Assembly: GCF_000454725.1 (NCBI RefSeq)
Contig: NZ_APJW01000002.1
Location: forward strand, 186,001 to 250,000
Source: Chlamydia ibidis 10-1398/6
GTDB lineage: Bacteria; Chlamydiota; Chlamydiia; Chlamydiales; Chlamydiaceae
DNA length: 64,000 bases
Direction: 5' to 3'
The translations under genes and the position numbers were made by a program. The first letter of the stretch is position 1; the number at the start of each line of letters is the position of its first letter. Below, in pieces: positions 35,417-45,156 of the stretch. Under the pieces are notes generated by a model. That model worked only from the letters and a program-made list of their open reading frames with translations. It ran no database searches and was not told where the DNA came from.

Positions 35417-37012
35417 ATGTCTATTAAAACTCTCCGAAAATTTTCCTTTTTGTGCTTCTTATTCATTCCACTAGCTTCAGGATGTCACCAGTTTAAACTT
35501 GCTACTTTGCAAAAAGAGTTGCGGATTGGGATGTCCTACGATCCAGTATCTCTCGATCCACGAGCTACCTACTTAAAAAAAGATATTTCTATAGCCAAAG
35601 TATTATACGAGGGTATCTCGCGTGAAAAATTAAGCAGCGGAGAAGTTATTTTAGGCATAGCTGATAGCTATACTCTAGATGAGTCAGAATGTACCTACAC
35701 TTTCCGCCTGAAAAATACTTTTTGGTCAAATGGCGATCCTCTAACAGCCCATGATTTTGAAGCATCTATAAAACAGATTTATTCTAAAGAATTATCTATA
35801 TCTCAACACAATCTTCTCCATACCATAAAGAACTCGAAAAGAGTACTAGAAGGAGAACCTATAGAGATTCTTGGAGTAAGAGCTATTGAGGATTATATAT
35901 TAGAAATTCAGTTAGAAAATCCTATAGATAATTTCCTAGAAATTCTCTCCCACCCGCTTTTTTTCCCTGTACATAAATCTTTAAGAGAGCGGTATTGCAA
36001 TTCTGAAAAGCAAACTATCTACATATCTAATGGCCCTTTTATTATAAGAGAATACCTCCCTCAAAAGCATCTTATTGTCGAAAAAAATCCCTACTATCAT
36101 TCTGAAGAGAAAGTCAAACTTCAATCAATTATTTTTAAAATTGTCTCAGACCCCCATACTGCAGTAAAATTATTTAAGAATAATCTTATTGATATTCTCG
36201 GCAACCCATGGATTTCTACAATCCCTAAAGAAATTTTTCTTCACGCCTCTGAAAAAGAGAGACATATCTACCCTGTATGCGCTACATCACTATTAATTTA
36301 TAATTTACATACCAGTGCCCTTGCTAATAAAGCACTAAGAAAAGCTATCAGTTACTCCATAGATAAGGAAGCTCTTATTTCCCTTGTTAATGTAGGTAGA
36401 ATTGCAAGATCGTTCATTCCACCAGAGCTCTCTAAATTAACTCCTAATCATCTAACTATGACACAACAAGAAAGAGAACATAAAGCCCGACAATATTTCA
36501 AAGAAGCGATGACTACTCTATCGCCAGAACAAATTTCCGAACTGGTGATCATCTACCCCTTTGAGTCAACTGCAGTTTCTTTAGTAGTTCAGGAAATACA
36601 ACAACAAATAAAGCGCGTTTTAGGAATTCATATCCCCATACAAGGAACAGAGTACTTTTGTTTTTTAGAAAAAAGAAAACAAGGGGATTTTTATATTTCG
36701 ATGGGCGGGTGGATTGCAGAGTATCTAGATGCGAAAAATTTCTTGTCAACCATAGGGAGCCCAACTGTTTCTGAGGGTTACAGACTCTCTAAATGGGAAC
36801 ACCCTGTTTATAATGATTTAATAAAAAAATATAGCAGTAATTCTTTCTCTGTAGAGGATCAAATTTATGCTGAAGAGTTAATACAAGAAGAGAGCCCAAT
36901 ATTCCCACTATATCATTACAACTATGCATATATTGCTAGGCCAGGGATTACGAATATTTACGCTTCTCCTTTGGGCCACATAGATCTCCGAGGAGTTGAA
37001 ATAGTTAATTAA
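35417..37012 (+). CDS. oppA3: Oligopeptide-binding lipoprotein OppA3
   Basis: The open frame extends to a TTG at 35339, but ATG at 35417 gives a standard lipoprotein signal (MSIKTLRKFSFLCFLF...LASGC), so I use it; an ATG at 35372 after TTGGGGGCAC is an alternative. About 531 residues. SBP_bac_5 motifs are SYDPVSLDPRATYL, YTFRLKNTFWSNGD and SMGGWIAEYLD. It is a peptide-binding component for OppBCDF and is closest in sequence to oppA4. Confidence 0.93.
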   Translation: MSIKTLRKFSFLCFLFIPLASGCHQFKLATLQKELRIGMSYDPVSLDPRATYLKKDISIAKVLYEGISREKLSSGEVILGIADSYTLDESECTYTFRLKNTFWSNGDPLTAHDFEASIKQIYSKELSISQHNLLHTIKNSKRVLEGEPIEILGVRAIEDYILEIQLENPIDNFLEILSHPLFFPVHKSLRERYCNSEKQTIYISNGPFIIREYLPQKHLIVEKNPYYHSEEKVKLQSIIFKIVSDPHTAVKLFKNNLIDILGNPWISTIPKEIFLHASEKERHIYPVCATSLLIYNLHTSALANKALRKAISYSIDKEALISLVNVGRIARSFIPPELSKLTPNHLTMTQQEREHKARQYFKEAMTTLSPEQISELVIIYPFESTAVSLVVQEIQQQIKRVLGIHIPIQGTEYFCFLEKRKQGDFYISMGGWIAEYLDAKNFLSTIGSPTVSEGYRLSKWEHPVYNDLIKKYSSNSFSVEDQIYAEELIQEESPIFPLYHYNYAYIARPGITNIYASPLGHIDLRGVEIVN

Positions 37013-37077
37013 CTTTGAAACATGAACATAATCTTCTTACATGAAGCAGATTATATAAAACATAGCAAGTATTTTTA

Positions 37078-37106
37078 TTGAAGACCGATAAACATCAGCG
37101 TATACT
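37078..37106 (+). promoter_or_regulatory. Promoter upstream of oppA4
   Basis: TTGAAG, 17 bases, TATACT: a good sigma-66 type promoter about 80 bases before the gene. The same hexamers and spacing precede oppB. Confidence 0.6.
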
Positions 37107-37186
37107 TTATTCCTCATAACGACTACTCGTTGTCATAAAAGAGTCGTGATAAATGATCGTTCTTCAAGGACAGTAATCCCTCCAAA

Positions 37187-38799
37187 ATGGGCATGAGAGA
37201 CATAATCACAAAAACTACAGCACTCGCGTTCAAATTTTTGTTATCTGCAGGTGTGTTTCTATGTACTGGATGCCATAATCGTATCTCTACTCAAGGAAAC
37301 AATACCTTAAGAATAGCCATGAGCCATGATCCCATATCTTTGGATCCTCGTTCCGCTTCTTTAAGCAAGGATTTATCTCTTGCCTATGCCCTATACGAAG
37401 GATTACTAAGAGATAATGCCGGTGAATTAGTTAATGGGATAGCTGAGAAGTATACAGTTTCACAGGACGGGACAACCTACCTTTTCTTCTTAAAACAAGT
37501 TCAGTGGAGTAACGGGGATGAAATTACCGCTTATGATTTCGAAGAATCCATAAAGCAAATCTATCAAAAAGAAGTAGTTTGTTCATCATCAACTCTTCCT
37601 TTAATGATCAAAAATGCTCAAGAAGTCATGAATCATCAGCTACCAATAGATTCTTTAGGCATTCGAGCCATCGATAATCATACTTTAGAAATTATTTTAG
37701 AAAAACCTCAATCCTGCTTTCTAAATACAGTCGCGCATCCCGTGTTCTTCCCTGTACACAAAACTCTAAGAGATTATTATACGACTGGTAAATCTATAAC
37801 ACTGCCCATAACAAATGGTCCTTTCATTATTAGTAATTACCAACCACAAAATCAGCTGATTTTAAAAAAAATCCTTTGTATCACGACAGAGATAATGTTT
37901 CTCTAAATACGATCGTATTTCAAATCGTTCCCGATTCATATACAGCAACACAAATGCTACAAAAAGACCTCATTGACTGGATAGGCTCGCCATGGAGCTC
38001 ACCAATTTCTAAAGAGGACCAGATGCATATATCTGAAGAGAAATTTCATAGCTACCCTGTCTTAGGGACTATGGCGCTTATATGCAACCTGAACACAAGC
38101 CCTTTGTATAATCTCGCATTACGAAGAGCTCTTAGCTACGCTATCGATAAGGCATCCCTCTTACAATTCATAAATAATTGCGAAGTAGCCGAAAGTTTCC
38201 TTCCCTGTAATCTTTCTCGATACAATGACTATCCTAAACTGACCACCGAAGAGCGGCGTAAAAAAGCTCAGTTTTACTTTAAGGAAGCTGAAAAAACACT
38301 TTCATCCAAGCAAATCTCCGAATTGTCTATTATCTATCCTTTAGAGTCAGGAGCTTTAAACGCTATTATTCAAGAGATACAGCAACAAATAAAGAATGTA
38401 TTAGGAATACATATCAATATCCAAGGCATGGAATATCACTGCTTTGTAGAAAAAAGAAATCGCGGGGATTTTTCTCTAGCAACAGGAAAATGGATGGCCG
38501 ATTATCCACAGCCCAGTTCATTTCTCGCAATTTTAGGGAACCTAAAGCAAGATCAACCAACACAATCTCTGACAAAATGGGACAATCCCGAATACAATAA
38601 CCTTTTATGCAAACTATATTTTTCAAGAGGGGATGAAAATGATCAGCGTAATGCTGAGCATCTTATAGCCGAAGATCTTCCAATTATCCCCCTATATCAT
38701 TTTAAGTACAGCTACGCTATCAATCCTAAAATCAATAACCTCTATGAGTCTGCTCTGGGGTATATCGATATTAAAAGACTTGAAATTGTTAGGGAGTAA
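37187..38799 (+). pseudogene. oppA4: OppA4, split by a one-base frameshift in an A8 run
   Basis: Two frames, 37187-37906 and about 37876-38799, are the two parts of one OppA of about 537 residues. The first has a lipoprotein signal (lipobox LCTGC) and SHDPISLDPRSASLSKD; it ends LILKKILCITTE. The second resumes with YHDRDNVSLNTIVFQIV, which aligns with the corresponding stretch of OppA3 (LIVEKNPYYHSEEKV). Adding one A to the run at 37864-37871, or a -1 slip on TTA AAA AAA, restores LILKKNPLYHDRD and a full protein. No other damage is seen, so this may be a recent mutation, a slippage-expressed gene or a sequence error rather than an old pseudogene. Confidence 0.85.
37864..37871 (+). repeat. 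A8 run at the oppA4 frameshift
   Basis: The zero-frame codons TTA AAA AAA ATC contain the heptamer A AAA AAA, a classic -1 slippery sequence. A -1 slip or a ninth A joins the two halves of oppA4. Confidence 0.65.
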
Positions 38800-38950
38800 A
38801 TCTCTAATCTTATTTTTAATTTGCAGTAAAATGTGTTGCTAATTTCATATATCCCATAGTCACTATTGAGATATACTCATTTGGTTCTGGAGTGAAACTC
38901 TGCTAACTGTTAGTAAGGAAAACTCATATCCAAGTAGAAATTATTTTATA

Positions 38951-38979
38951 TTGAAGATGAGTTAAGACAAAGATATACT
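38951..38979 (+). promoter_or_regulatory. Promoter upstream of oppB
   Basis: TTGAAG, 17 bases, TATACT, identical in hexamers and spacing to the one before oppA4. It is about 70 bases upstream of the oppB start and probably drives oppBCDF. Confidence 0.6.
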
Positions 38980-39047
38980 GTCTGGGGGAGTACGGCCTGA
39001 TCTCATCAGTAAGACTAGCATCAGAAGTACATTAGGGTTGGTCAATT

Positions 39048-40034
39048 ATGTTTCACTATATAAAGAAGCGTCTAGCATTTAACTTGCTTTCTTTATGGGT
39101 TGTTCTGACCTTGACTTTCCTAGTAATGAAAAGCATTCCCGGTGACCCTTTTAATGATGAGAATAGCAACACATTATCAGAACACACACTCCAGATTCTA
39201 AAGGCCCGGTACGGTTTAGATAAACCCTTACATTATCAGTACATGCAATACGTGAAGTCGCTATTTACTTTAAATTTCGGCAATTCATTAGTTTATAAGG
39301 ATCGTTCCGTAACTAGCATTATTTCAACAGCTTTCCCTGCTTCAGCTATTCTTGGTCTTGAAAGTTTAGCTCTTTCTCTTATAGGTGGTATCTCACTAGG
39401 AACTCTAGCTGCCCTTAGGAGAAAAGGAAAAGGCCGCTATATTATACTCTCATCGATTTTTCAAATCTCCATACCTACTTTTGTTCTAGCTACGATGCTA
39501 CAATATCTGTTTGCTGTAAAACTTCCTATTTTTCCTATTGCTTGCTGGGGAAATTTTAATCATACAATTCTTCCTGCGATTTCTTTAGCTATTACTCCCA
39601 TGGCATTCATCACTCAGCTTACTTTTTCCTCTGTATCCTCAGCTTTGAACAAGGATTATGTATTGTTAGCTTATGCTAAAGGTTTATCCCCTATTAAAGT
39701 TGTCCTGAAACACATCTTGCCTTATGCAGTATTTCCAACTATTTCTTATGCCGCTTTTTTAGTTACAACCGTGATGACAGGAACTTTTGCTATAGAAAAT
39801 ATTTTTTGCATACCTGGACTAGGCAAATGGTTCATTTGCAGTATAAAACAAAGAGATTATCCTGTGACGTTAGGTTTATCTGTGTTTTATGGAGCCTTCT
39901 TTATGTTAGCTTCATTACTATCTGACTTACTTCAAGCAATGATAGATCCGCAGCTTAGATATTCCTATACAAAGAAGCATAATAAAATTGGACATATGGA
40001 CACTCATCTTACTGCAGATAAGTCTGAATCGTAA
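39048..40034 (+). CDS. oppB: Oligopeptide ABC transporter permease OppB
   Basis: 328 residues with an N-terminal membrane segment (LLSLWVVLTLTFLVM), the DppB/OppB opening SIPGDPF and YGLDKPLHYQYMQY, and further transmembrane segments with the EAA loop (DYVLLAYAKGLSPIKVVLKHILP). It forms half of the peptide import channel with OppC. It begins the oppBCDF operon after a clear promoter. Confidence 0.96.
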   Translation: MFHYIKKRLAFNLLSLWVVLTLTFLVMKSIPGDPFNDENSNTLSEHTLQILKARYGLDKPLHYQYMQYVKSLFTLNFGNSLVYKDRSVTSIISTAFPASAILGLESLALSLIGGISLGTLAALRRKGKGRYIILSSIFQISIPTFVLATMLQYLFAVKLPIFPIACWGNFNHTILPAISLAITPMAFITQLTFSSVSSALNKDYVLLAYAKGLSPIKVVLKHILPYAVFPTISYAAFLVTTVMTGTFAIENIFCIPGLGKWFICSIKQRDYPVTLGLSVFYGAFFMLASLLSDLLQAMIDPQLRYSYTKKHNKIGHMDTHLTADKSES

Positions 40035-40095
40035 GTAAATTACTCATTGTGTTCAGAAAGAAAATTATAAATTGCAACATAATCACGAGCATTCT

Positions 40096-40950
40096 ATGGA
40101 TATTTCCTTACAACTAACATCACAGACTTTTTGGAAACGTGTAAGGAAAAACACCATGTTTATGTCTGGGGTGTCTTTGCTTGGTGTTCTCGTGTGCTCT
40201 GCTATCATCTTGCCTTGGATCTATCCAAACTACGAACAGACCTCTTTAGAACATATACTGCAGCCTCCTGGAAAAGCTTTCCCATTTGGCACAGATTCTC
40301 TGGGACGTTGCATGCTGGCACGCACCATTCGAGGAATATGTTTGTCTTTACTTATTGCGATAACCGCAACTCTTATTGATGTGTTTATTGGTTTATTATG
40401 GTCGACAATAGCTTTATCTTCTGGAAAAAGGTTTGCCTTTTTTATGATGCGTATTACAGAAATACTATTTTCTATTCCGCGAATTCCTGTAATTATTCTC
40501 CTACTGGTAATTTTTAATCACGGTATGCTCCCTTTAATTTTTGCTATGACATTAACAGGATGGATTCCTATTGCAAGAATCATTTACGGACAATTTCTAC
40601 TCTTGGAAAATAAAGCTTTCGTATTATCCGCTAAATCTATGAATGCCTCCTCTCTTCATATTCTTAGAAAACATCTTCTTCCAAATACTTTCACTCACAT
40701 TATCTCAACTCTCATCTTTACTATTCCAGGAGCAATATATACTGAAGCGTTTATCAGTTTCTTAGGATTAGGTATACAACCACCCCAAGCCAGCTTAGGG
40801 ACATTAGTTAAGGAAGGGATAAACGCTATAGATTACTATCCATGGTTATTCTTTATTCCCTCATTCTTTATGATCATTTTATCAGTAAGCTTCAATCTTA
40901 TTGGTGAAGGGGCTAAAGCTTTGTTTTTAGAGGAAAATACTCATGTCTAA
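40096..40950 (+). CDS. oppC: Oligopeptide ABC transporter permease OppC
   Basis: The frame starts at a TTG (40072), but ATG at 40096 (MDISLQLTSQTFW) is the likelier start. About 284 residues with six membrane segments, the OppC motif FGTDSLGRCMLARTIRG and the EAA loop (NASSLHILRKHLLPN). It is the OppB partner. Its end overlaps the oppD start by eight bases. Confidence 0.94.
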   Translation: MDISLQLTSQTFWKRVRKNTMFMSGVSLLGVLVCSAIILPWIYPNYEQTSLEHILQPPGKAFPFGTDSLGRCMLARTIRGICLSLLIAITATLIDVFIGLLWSTIALSSGKRFAFFMMRITEILFSIPRIPVIILLLVIFNHGMLPLIFAMTLTGWIPIARIIYGQFLLLENKAFVLSAKSMNASSLHILRKHLLPNTFTHIISTLIFTIPGAIYTEAFISFLGLGIQPPQASLGTLVKEGINAIDYYPWLFFIPSFFMIILSVSFNLIGEGAKALFLEENTHV

Positions 40951-41803
40951 ACCAATATTGAACATAGAAAATCTTACTATATCCTCTACAAACCCTTCTA
41001 AACTACTAGTCCATAAACTAAACTTAAAAATAGGGAAACATACCAGTCTCGCTTTGGTAGGAGAAAACGGTTCAGGAAAAACAACCATTACCAAAGCTGT
41101 CTTAGGATTTCTTCCAGATAATTGTGAAATTCTAGAAGGGGATATTTATTTCAAAAATTACAACCTTGCACAATTTTCCCAAAAAGAGTTCCGTAAGATT
41201 CGAGGAAAAGGAATAGCCACTATATTACAAAATGCGATGGGCTCGCTAACCCCTTCAATGCGTGTTGGAGCACAAATTATTGAAACTTTACGACAACATG
41301 AAGATCTTTCTAAAAGAGAAGCTCATGCAAAAGCTTTAGATTTACTTTCTAATGTGCATATAGCCAACCCAGAGCATTGTCTCTCCTTGTATCCGTTTGA
41401 GCTAAGTGGCGGCATGCGACAAAGGGTTGTTATCGCTATTTCTCTAGCCAGCAATCCAGATCTCATTCTTGCAGACGAACCTACAACAGCATTGGATTCT
41501 GTATCACAATCTCAAGTTCTACGTATTCTTCATAAAATACACAAAGACAAGAAAACTACGATGCTTTTGGTAACACATAACCTCGCATTAGTTTCAGAGT
41601 TATGTGATGATATTGCTATTATCAAAGGTGGAGAAATTGTTGAAACTGGTTCGGTAAAAGAGGTGTTTTCAAATCCGAAACATCCTTATACATTACGTCT
41701 TCTCAATGCTGTATCAAAAATTCCAATACATTCTTCTGGTTCCTCTATCTCTAGTAGAGCTATCACAGAAAATAATGCGTATCAGAGCAAGGGTGATTTA
41801 TGA
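40943..41803 (+). CDS. oppD: Oligopeptide ABC transporter ATPase OppD
   Basis: 286 residues. Walker A GENGSGKTT, signature LSGGMRQRVVIA, Walker B LILADEPTTALD, H-loop LVTHN. The C-terminal oligopeptide ABC extension (FSNPKHPYTLRLLNAV) is present, but the cysteine-cluster tail of many OppD proteins is absent. It powers peptide uptake with OppF, and overlaps oppF by four bases. Confidence 0.95.
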   Translation: MSKPILNIENLTISSTNPSKLLVHKLNLKIGKHTSLALVGENGSGKTTITKAVLGFLPDNCEILEGDIYFKNYNLAQFSQKEFRKIRGKGIATILQNAMGSLTPSMRVGAQIIETLRQHEDLSKREAHAKALDLLSNVHIANPEHCLSLYPFELSGGMRQRVVIAISLASNPDLILADEPTTALDSVSQSQVLRILHKIHKDKKTTMLLVTHNLALVSELCDDIAIIKGGEIVETGSVKEVFSNPKHPYTLRLLNAVSKIPIHSSGSSISSRAITENNAYQSKGDL

Positions 41804-42582
41804 CCTACCTACTGACTATTCATGACCTATCAATTTCAATACACAAACAACCTATTCTTAGGAATATTAGTTTAAAACTAAAAAAAGGGGAATGTCTTAC
41901 AGTCGTAGGTGCTAGTGGATCAGGAAAATCTTCATTAGCCCTCTCTATTCTTGGGCTTATTAAAGCGGATAAAGGTGAGATTAATTTCCATGTACATGCA
42001 ACTCCCAAAGCAAAGGCTATTCAAATCGTATGGCAAGATGTGTGTTCCAGCTTAAATCCCACCATGTCTGTCAGAGATCTAATTTCTGAACCTCTGAACA
42101 TTTTAGGAATACGCTCCAAGGAAACACAAGAAAAAGAGATTTATAAAGTTTTACAACTTGTTAATCTCCCTATATCAATTTTAAAACTAAAACCACATAA
42201 GCTAAGTGGCGGACAAAAACAACGTGTAGCAATTGCAAAGGCTTTGGTATGCCGACCAAGTTTACTTATTTGTGATGAACCTATTTCAGCTCTAGACACT
42301 CTAAACCAGGCATTAATTCTTGAACTATTTCAAACAATTAAAGAAAAACACCAGATTACTTTATTGTTTATCACACATGATATGTCTGCAGCTTACTATA
42401 TGGCTGATAGTATTGCCGTTTTAGACAAGGGGCAACTGGTTGAATATGGGGATAAAGAAAAGATTTTTTCTTCTCCGGAACATCCAAAAACTCAAGATCT
42501 TCTAGACGCTATTCCCCTATTTTCCATCAAAAGAGAAAAGTATCTTGATGGGGGCATATTGCAAGAAAAGCTGCTAGTTTGA
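41800..42582 (+). CDS. oppF: Oligopeptide ABC transporter ATPase OppF
   Basis: 260 residues, shorter than typical OppF. Walker A GASGSGKSS, signature LSGGQKQRVAIAKAL, Walker B LLICDEPISALD, H-loop FITHD, and a C-terminal FSSPEHPKTQDLLDAI. The ATGA overlap with oppD shows coupled translation. It is the last gene of the opp operon. Confidence 0.94.
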   Translation: MTYLLTIHDLSISIHKQPILRNISLKLKKGECLTVVGASGSGKSSLALSILGLIKADKGEINFHVHATPKAKAIQIVWQDVCSSLNPTMSVRDLISEPLNILGIRSKETQEKEIYKVLQLVNLPISILKLKPHKLSGGQKQRVAIAKALVCRPSLLICDEPISALDTLNQALILELFQTIKEKHQITLLFITHDMSAAYYMADSIAVLDKGQLVEYGDKEKIFSSPEHPKTQDLLDAIPLFSIKREKYLDGGILQEKLLV

Positions 42583-42793
42583 TTAACAAAAGTCTCCATA
42601 AGAAACGGTTATGACCTAAAGTTCTTTGTAGTATGTAACCTGTTATGTATACTGCAAGGCGCACCGCTCTAGTTTGGTATGATTTTACTATAAATTCTAA
42701 ATATAGTGATAATACGGGGCTCTGTCTCAAATTTTAGTGATCTCATTCCAAAAAAGGAATAAGGAGGAATAAATCTCCTTACTTCCGAAAGCA

Positions 42794-42822
42794 TTGACAG
42801 AAGAACTTAGCCGTGCTACGAC
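42794..42822 (+). promoter_or_regulatory. Possible promoter for the DUF1186-like gene
   Basis: TTGACA, 17 bases, TACGAC, about 40 bases before the start. The -35 is consensus; the -10 is weak. Confidence 0.4.
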
Positions 42823-42860
42823 TCATTTAGAATATCCTTTGAAGTGGAGCATCATTGACG

Positions 42861-43610
42861 ATGGAAATTTCCCATATCTTGGAAGACCTTGCGTATGACG
42901 AAGGAATTCTTCCCAGAGAAGCTATAGAAGCTGCTATCGTCAAACATTCACAGATTACACCCTACTTACTTCAAATTCTACAAGACGCTACAGAACGAGT
43001 TCCTGAAATTATTAACGATGGCAGCTACCAAGGTCATCTTTATGCTATGTATCTTTTAGCACAGTTTCGGGAAACTCGAGCCCTGCCTCTGATTATCAAA
43101 CTATTTGCTTTTACTGATGAAACGCCTCACGCTATTGCTGGCGATGTTTTGACTGAAGATTTAGGAAGAATATTGGCCAGTACTTGTGATGATGAAACAT
43201 TGATAAAAGAACTTATTGAAACTCCTGATATTAATCCTTATGTAAAAGCAGCAGCCATTTCCGGATTAGTAAATTTAGTAGGAGTTGGTAAACTCTCCAG
43301 AGATACAATTATTCGCTATTTTGGAGAACTACTGAACTATAGATTAGAAAAAGTACCCTCTTTTGCTTGGGATACTCTAATAGCATCCGTCTGTTCTTTA
43401 CATCCTGGAGAATTGTTTTATCCTATCAGTAAGGCATTTAATGCTGGTTTAGTAGACGCCACCTTCATCAGTATGGAGGACGTGATAAATATCATAAATG
43501 AAGAAACTGTTGAGTCCTGTTTTCAAGAACTTTTAGATTCCACAGAACTCATCAACGACACCTTAGAAGAAATGGAAAAATGGTTGGAAGACTTTCCTAT
43601 AGAACCATAA
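42861..43610 (+). CDS. DUF1186-like helical-repeat protein
   Basis: The frame opens at TTG (42855) but ATG at 42861 ([15 protein letters not shown]) is the natural start. About 249 residues, all helical and acidic, with HEAT-like helix pairs ([36 protein letters not shown]) and a Glu-rich tail. It resembles a DUF1186-type protein found in chlamydiae. Function unknown; such repeats usually bind proteins. It stands between the opp operon and the dicarboxylate transporter. Confidence 0.8.
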   Translation: MEISHILEDLAYDEGILPREAIEAAIVKHSQITPYLLQILQDATERVPEIINDGSYQGHLYAMYLLAQFRETRALPLIIKLFAFTDETPHAIAGDVLTEDLGRILASTCDDETLIKELIETPDINPYVKAAAISGLVNLVGVGKLSRDTIIRYFGELLNYRLEKVPSFAWDTLIASVCSLHPGELFYPISKAFNAGLVDATFISMEDVINIINEETVESCFQELLDSTELINDTLEEMEKWLEDFPIEP

Positions 43611-43644
43611 ATCTTCTAAGCTTTTTAAAGTAAAGGGGTTCCAT

Positions 43645-45057
43645 GTGAATAAACAAAAACGTTTCCTGTCTCTTTTATTTCTTACCTTAGTTTTGTTAGG
43701 TATTTGGTTTTGTCCTCACCCCCCCGCTATAAATCCTAATGCGTGGCATCTTTTTGCCATATTCACTACGACCATCCTAGGTATTATTTTGCAGCCAGTT
43801 CCTATGGGAGCTATCGTAATCATAGGCATTTCAACACTACTATTGACACAAACACTCACTCTAGAGCAAGGTCTTTCCGGTTTTCATAATCCTGTTGCTT
43901 GGTTAGTTTTCTTATCCTTTTCTATTGCGAAAGGGATCATAAAAACAGGTCTGGGAGAACGAGTCGCTTACTTTTTTGTAAGTATCTTAGGAAAGAATCC
44001 TTTGGGACTAAGCTATGGCCTCGTAATCACAGATTGTTTATTAGCTCCAGCAATTCCTAGTGTTACAGCACGATCTGGGGGCATTTTATATCCAGTGGTC
44101 ATGGGACTATCAGAATCCTTTGGAAGCTCGCCAGAAAAGGGAACTGAAAGTCTGATAGGCTCATTCTTGATCAAAGTTGCATATCAAAGTTCCGTAATTA
44201 CTAGTGCTATGTTCTTAACGGCAATGGCTGGTAATCCTCTCGTAGCGGCTTTAGCAAGTAATATTGGTGTTTCTTTAACCTGGGCTACCTGGGCTAAAGC
44301 AGCTTTCATTCCCGGAATAATTAGCTTAACGCTCATGCCCATAGTCCTCTATAAACTGTATCCTCCTACCATTACTTCCTGTGAAGAGGCAATTCGCACA
44401 GCAAAACTACGTTTGAAAGAAATGGGCCCTTTAAAAAAAGGTGAAAAAGTCATACTTTCAATTTTTATTCTTTTGGTTGTCCTTTGGACATTTGGTGATG
44501 TACTTAGGATATCTGCCACTACAGCAGCATTGATCGGATTATCTCTGTTGATTCTTACGAATATTTTAGATTGGCAAAAAGACGTCATTGCTAATACAAC
44601 AGCATGGGAAACTTTTATCTGGTTCGGTGCGTTGATTATGATGGCCTCGTTCCTTAACCAATTAGGGTTTATTCCTCTTATTGGGGAATCTGTTGCTACC
44701 GCTGTTTCTGGCTTATCTTGGAAAATAGGATTCCCAATTCTATTCCTAATATATTTCTATTCTCATTACCTATTTGCGAGTAATACTGCCCATATCGGTG
44801 CAATGTATCCTGTATTTCTAGCTGTGTCAGTATCTTTAGGAACAAATCCTATTTTTGCAGTTCTCGTTTTAGCATTTTCCAGTAACCTATTTGGTGGTCT
44901 TACCCACTACGGTTCAGGTCCCGCCCCTCTGTACTTTGGCTCTCAATTAGTTTCTGTCAAAGAATGGTGGAGATCTGGATTTATTCTTAGTATTGTCAAT
45001 ATTGTCATCTGGGTAGGATTAGGAACTGTTTGGTGGAAAATCCTGGGAATTATCTAA
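43645..45057 (+). CDS. DASS-family dicarboxylate (2-oxoglutarate/malate) translocator
   Basis: 470 residues starting at GTG (AAAGGGG upstream); the overlapping ATG two bases earlier reads straight into TGA. About 12 hydrophobic segments, with the DASS motifs NPVAWLVFLSFSIAKGI, APAIPSVTARSGGILYP, SNTAHIGAMYPVF and FGGLTHYGSGPAPLYFGS. By family it exchanges dicarboxylates, which suits an organism with an incomplete TCA cycle. It corresponds to CT204 of C. trachomatis, from memory. Confidence 0.93.
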   Translation: MNKQKRFLSLLFLTLVLLGIWFCPHPPAINPNAWHLFAIFTTTILGIILQPVPMGAIVIIGISTLLLTQTLTLEQGLSGFHNPVAWLVFLSFSIAKGIIKTGLGERVAYFFVSILGKNPLGLSYGLVITDCLLAPAIPSVTARSGGILYPVVMGLSESFGSSPEKGTESLIGSFLIKVAYQSSVITSAMFLTAMAGNPLVAALASNIGVSLTWATWAKAAFIPGIISLTLMPIVLYKLYPPTITSCEEAIRTAKLRLKEMGPLKKGEKVILSIFILLVVLWTFGDVLRISATTAALIGLSLLILTNILDWQKDVIANTTAWETFIWFGALIMMASFLNQLGFIPLIGESVATAVSGLSWKIGFPILFLIYFYSHYLFASNTAHIGAMYPVFLAVSVSLGTNPIFAVLVLAFSSNLFGGLTHYGSGPAPLYFGSQLVSVKEWWRSGFILSIVNIVIWVGLGTVWWKILGII

Positions 45058-45070
45058 TACTATGCAATTG

Positions 45071-45101
45071 CAACGGGAAATCTTATTAAGATTTCCCGTT
45101 G
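45071..45101 (+). terminator. Terminator after the dicarboxylate translocator
   Basis: 15-bp inverted repeat CAACGGGAAATCTTA / TAAGATTTCCCGTTG with a minimal loop, followed by TTTGG, 13 bases after the stop codon. Confidence 0.75.
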
Positions 45102-45127
45102 TTTGGAAAATACAACGCAGTTATCCT
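45099..45127 (+). promoter_or_regulatory. Possible pfkA1 promoter
   Basis: TTGTTT, 17 bases, TATCCT, overlapping the end of the terminator stem and 30 bases before the ATG. Confidence 0.4.
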
Positions 45128-45156
45128 GCAGTAATAAGTAGGTAGCGTGCGCCGAT

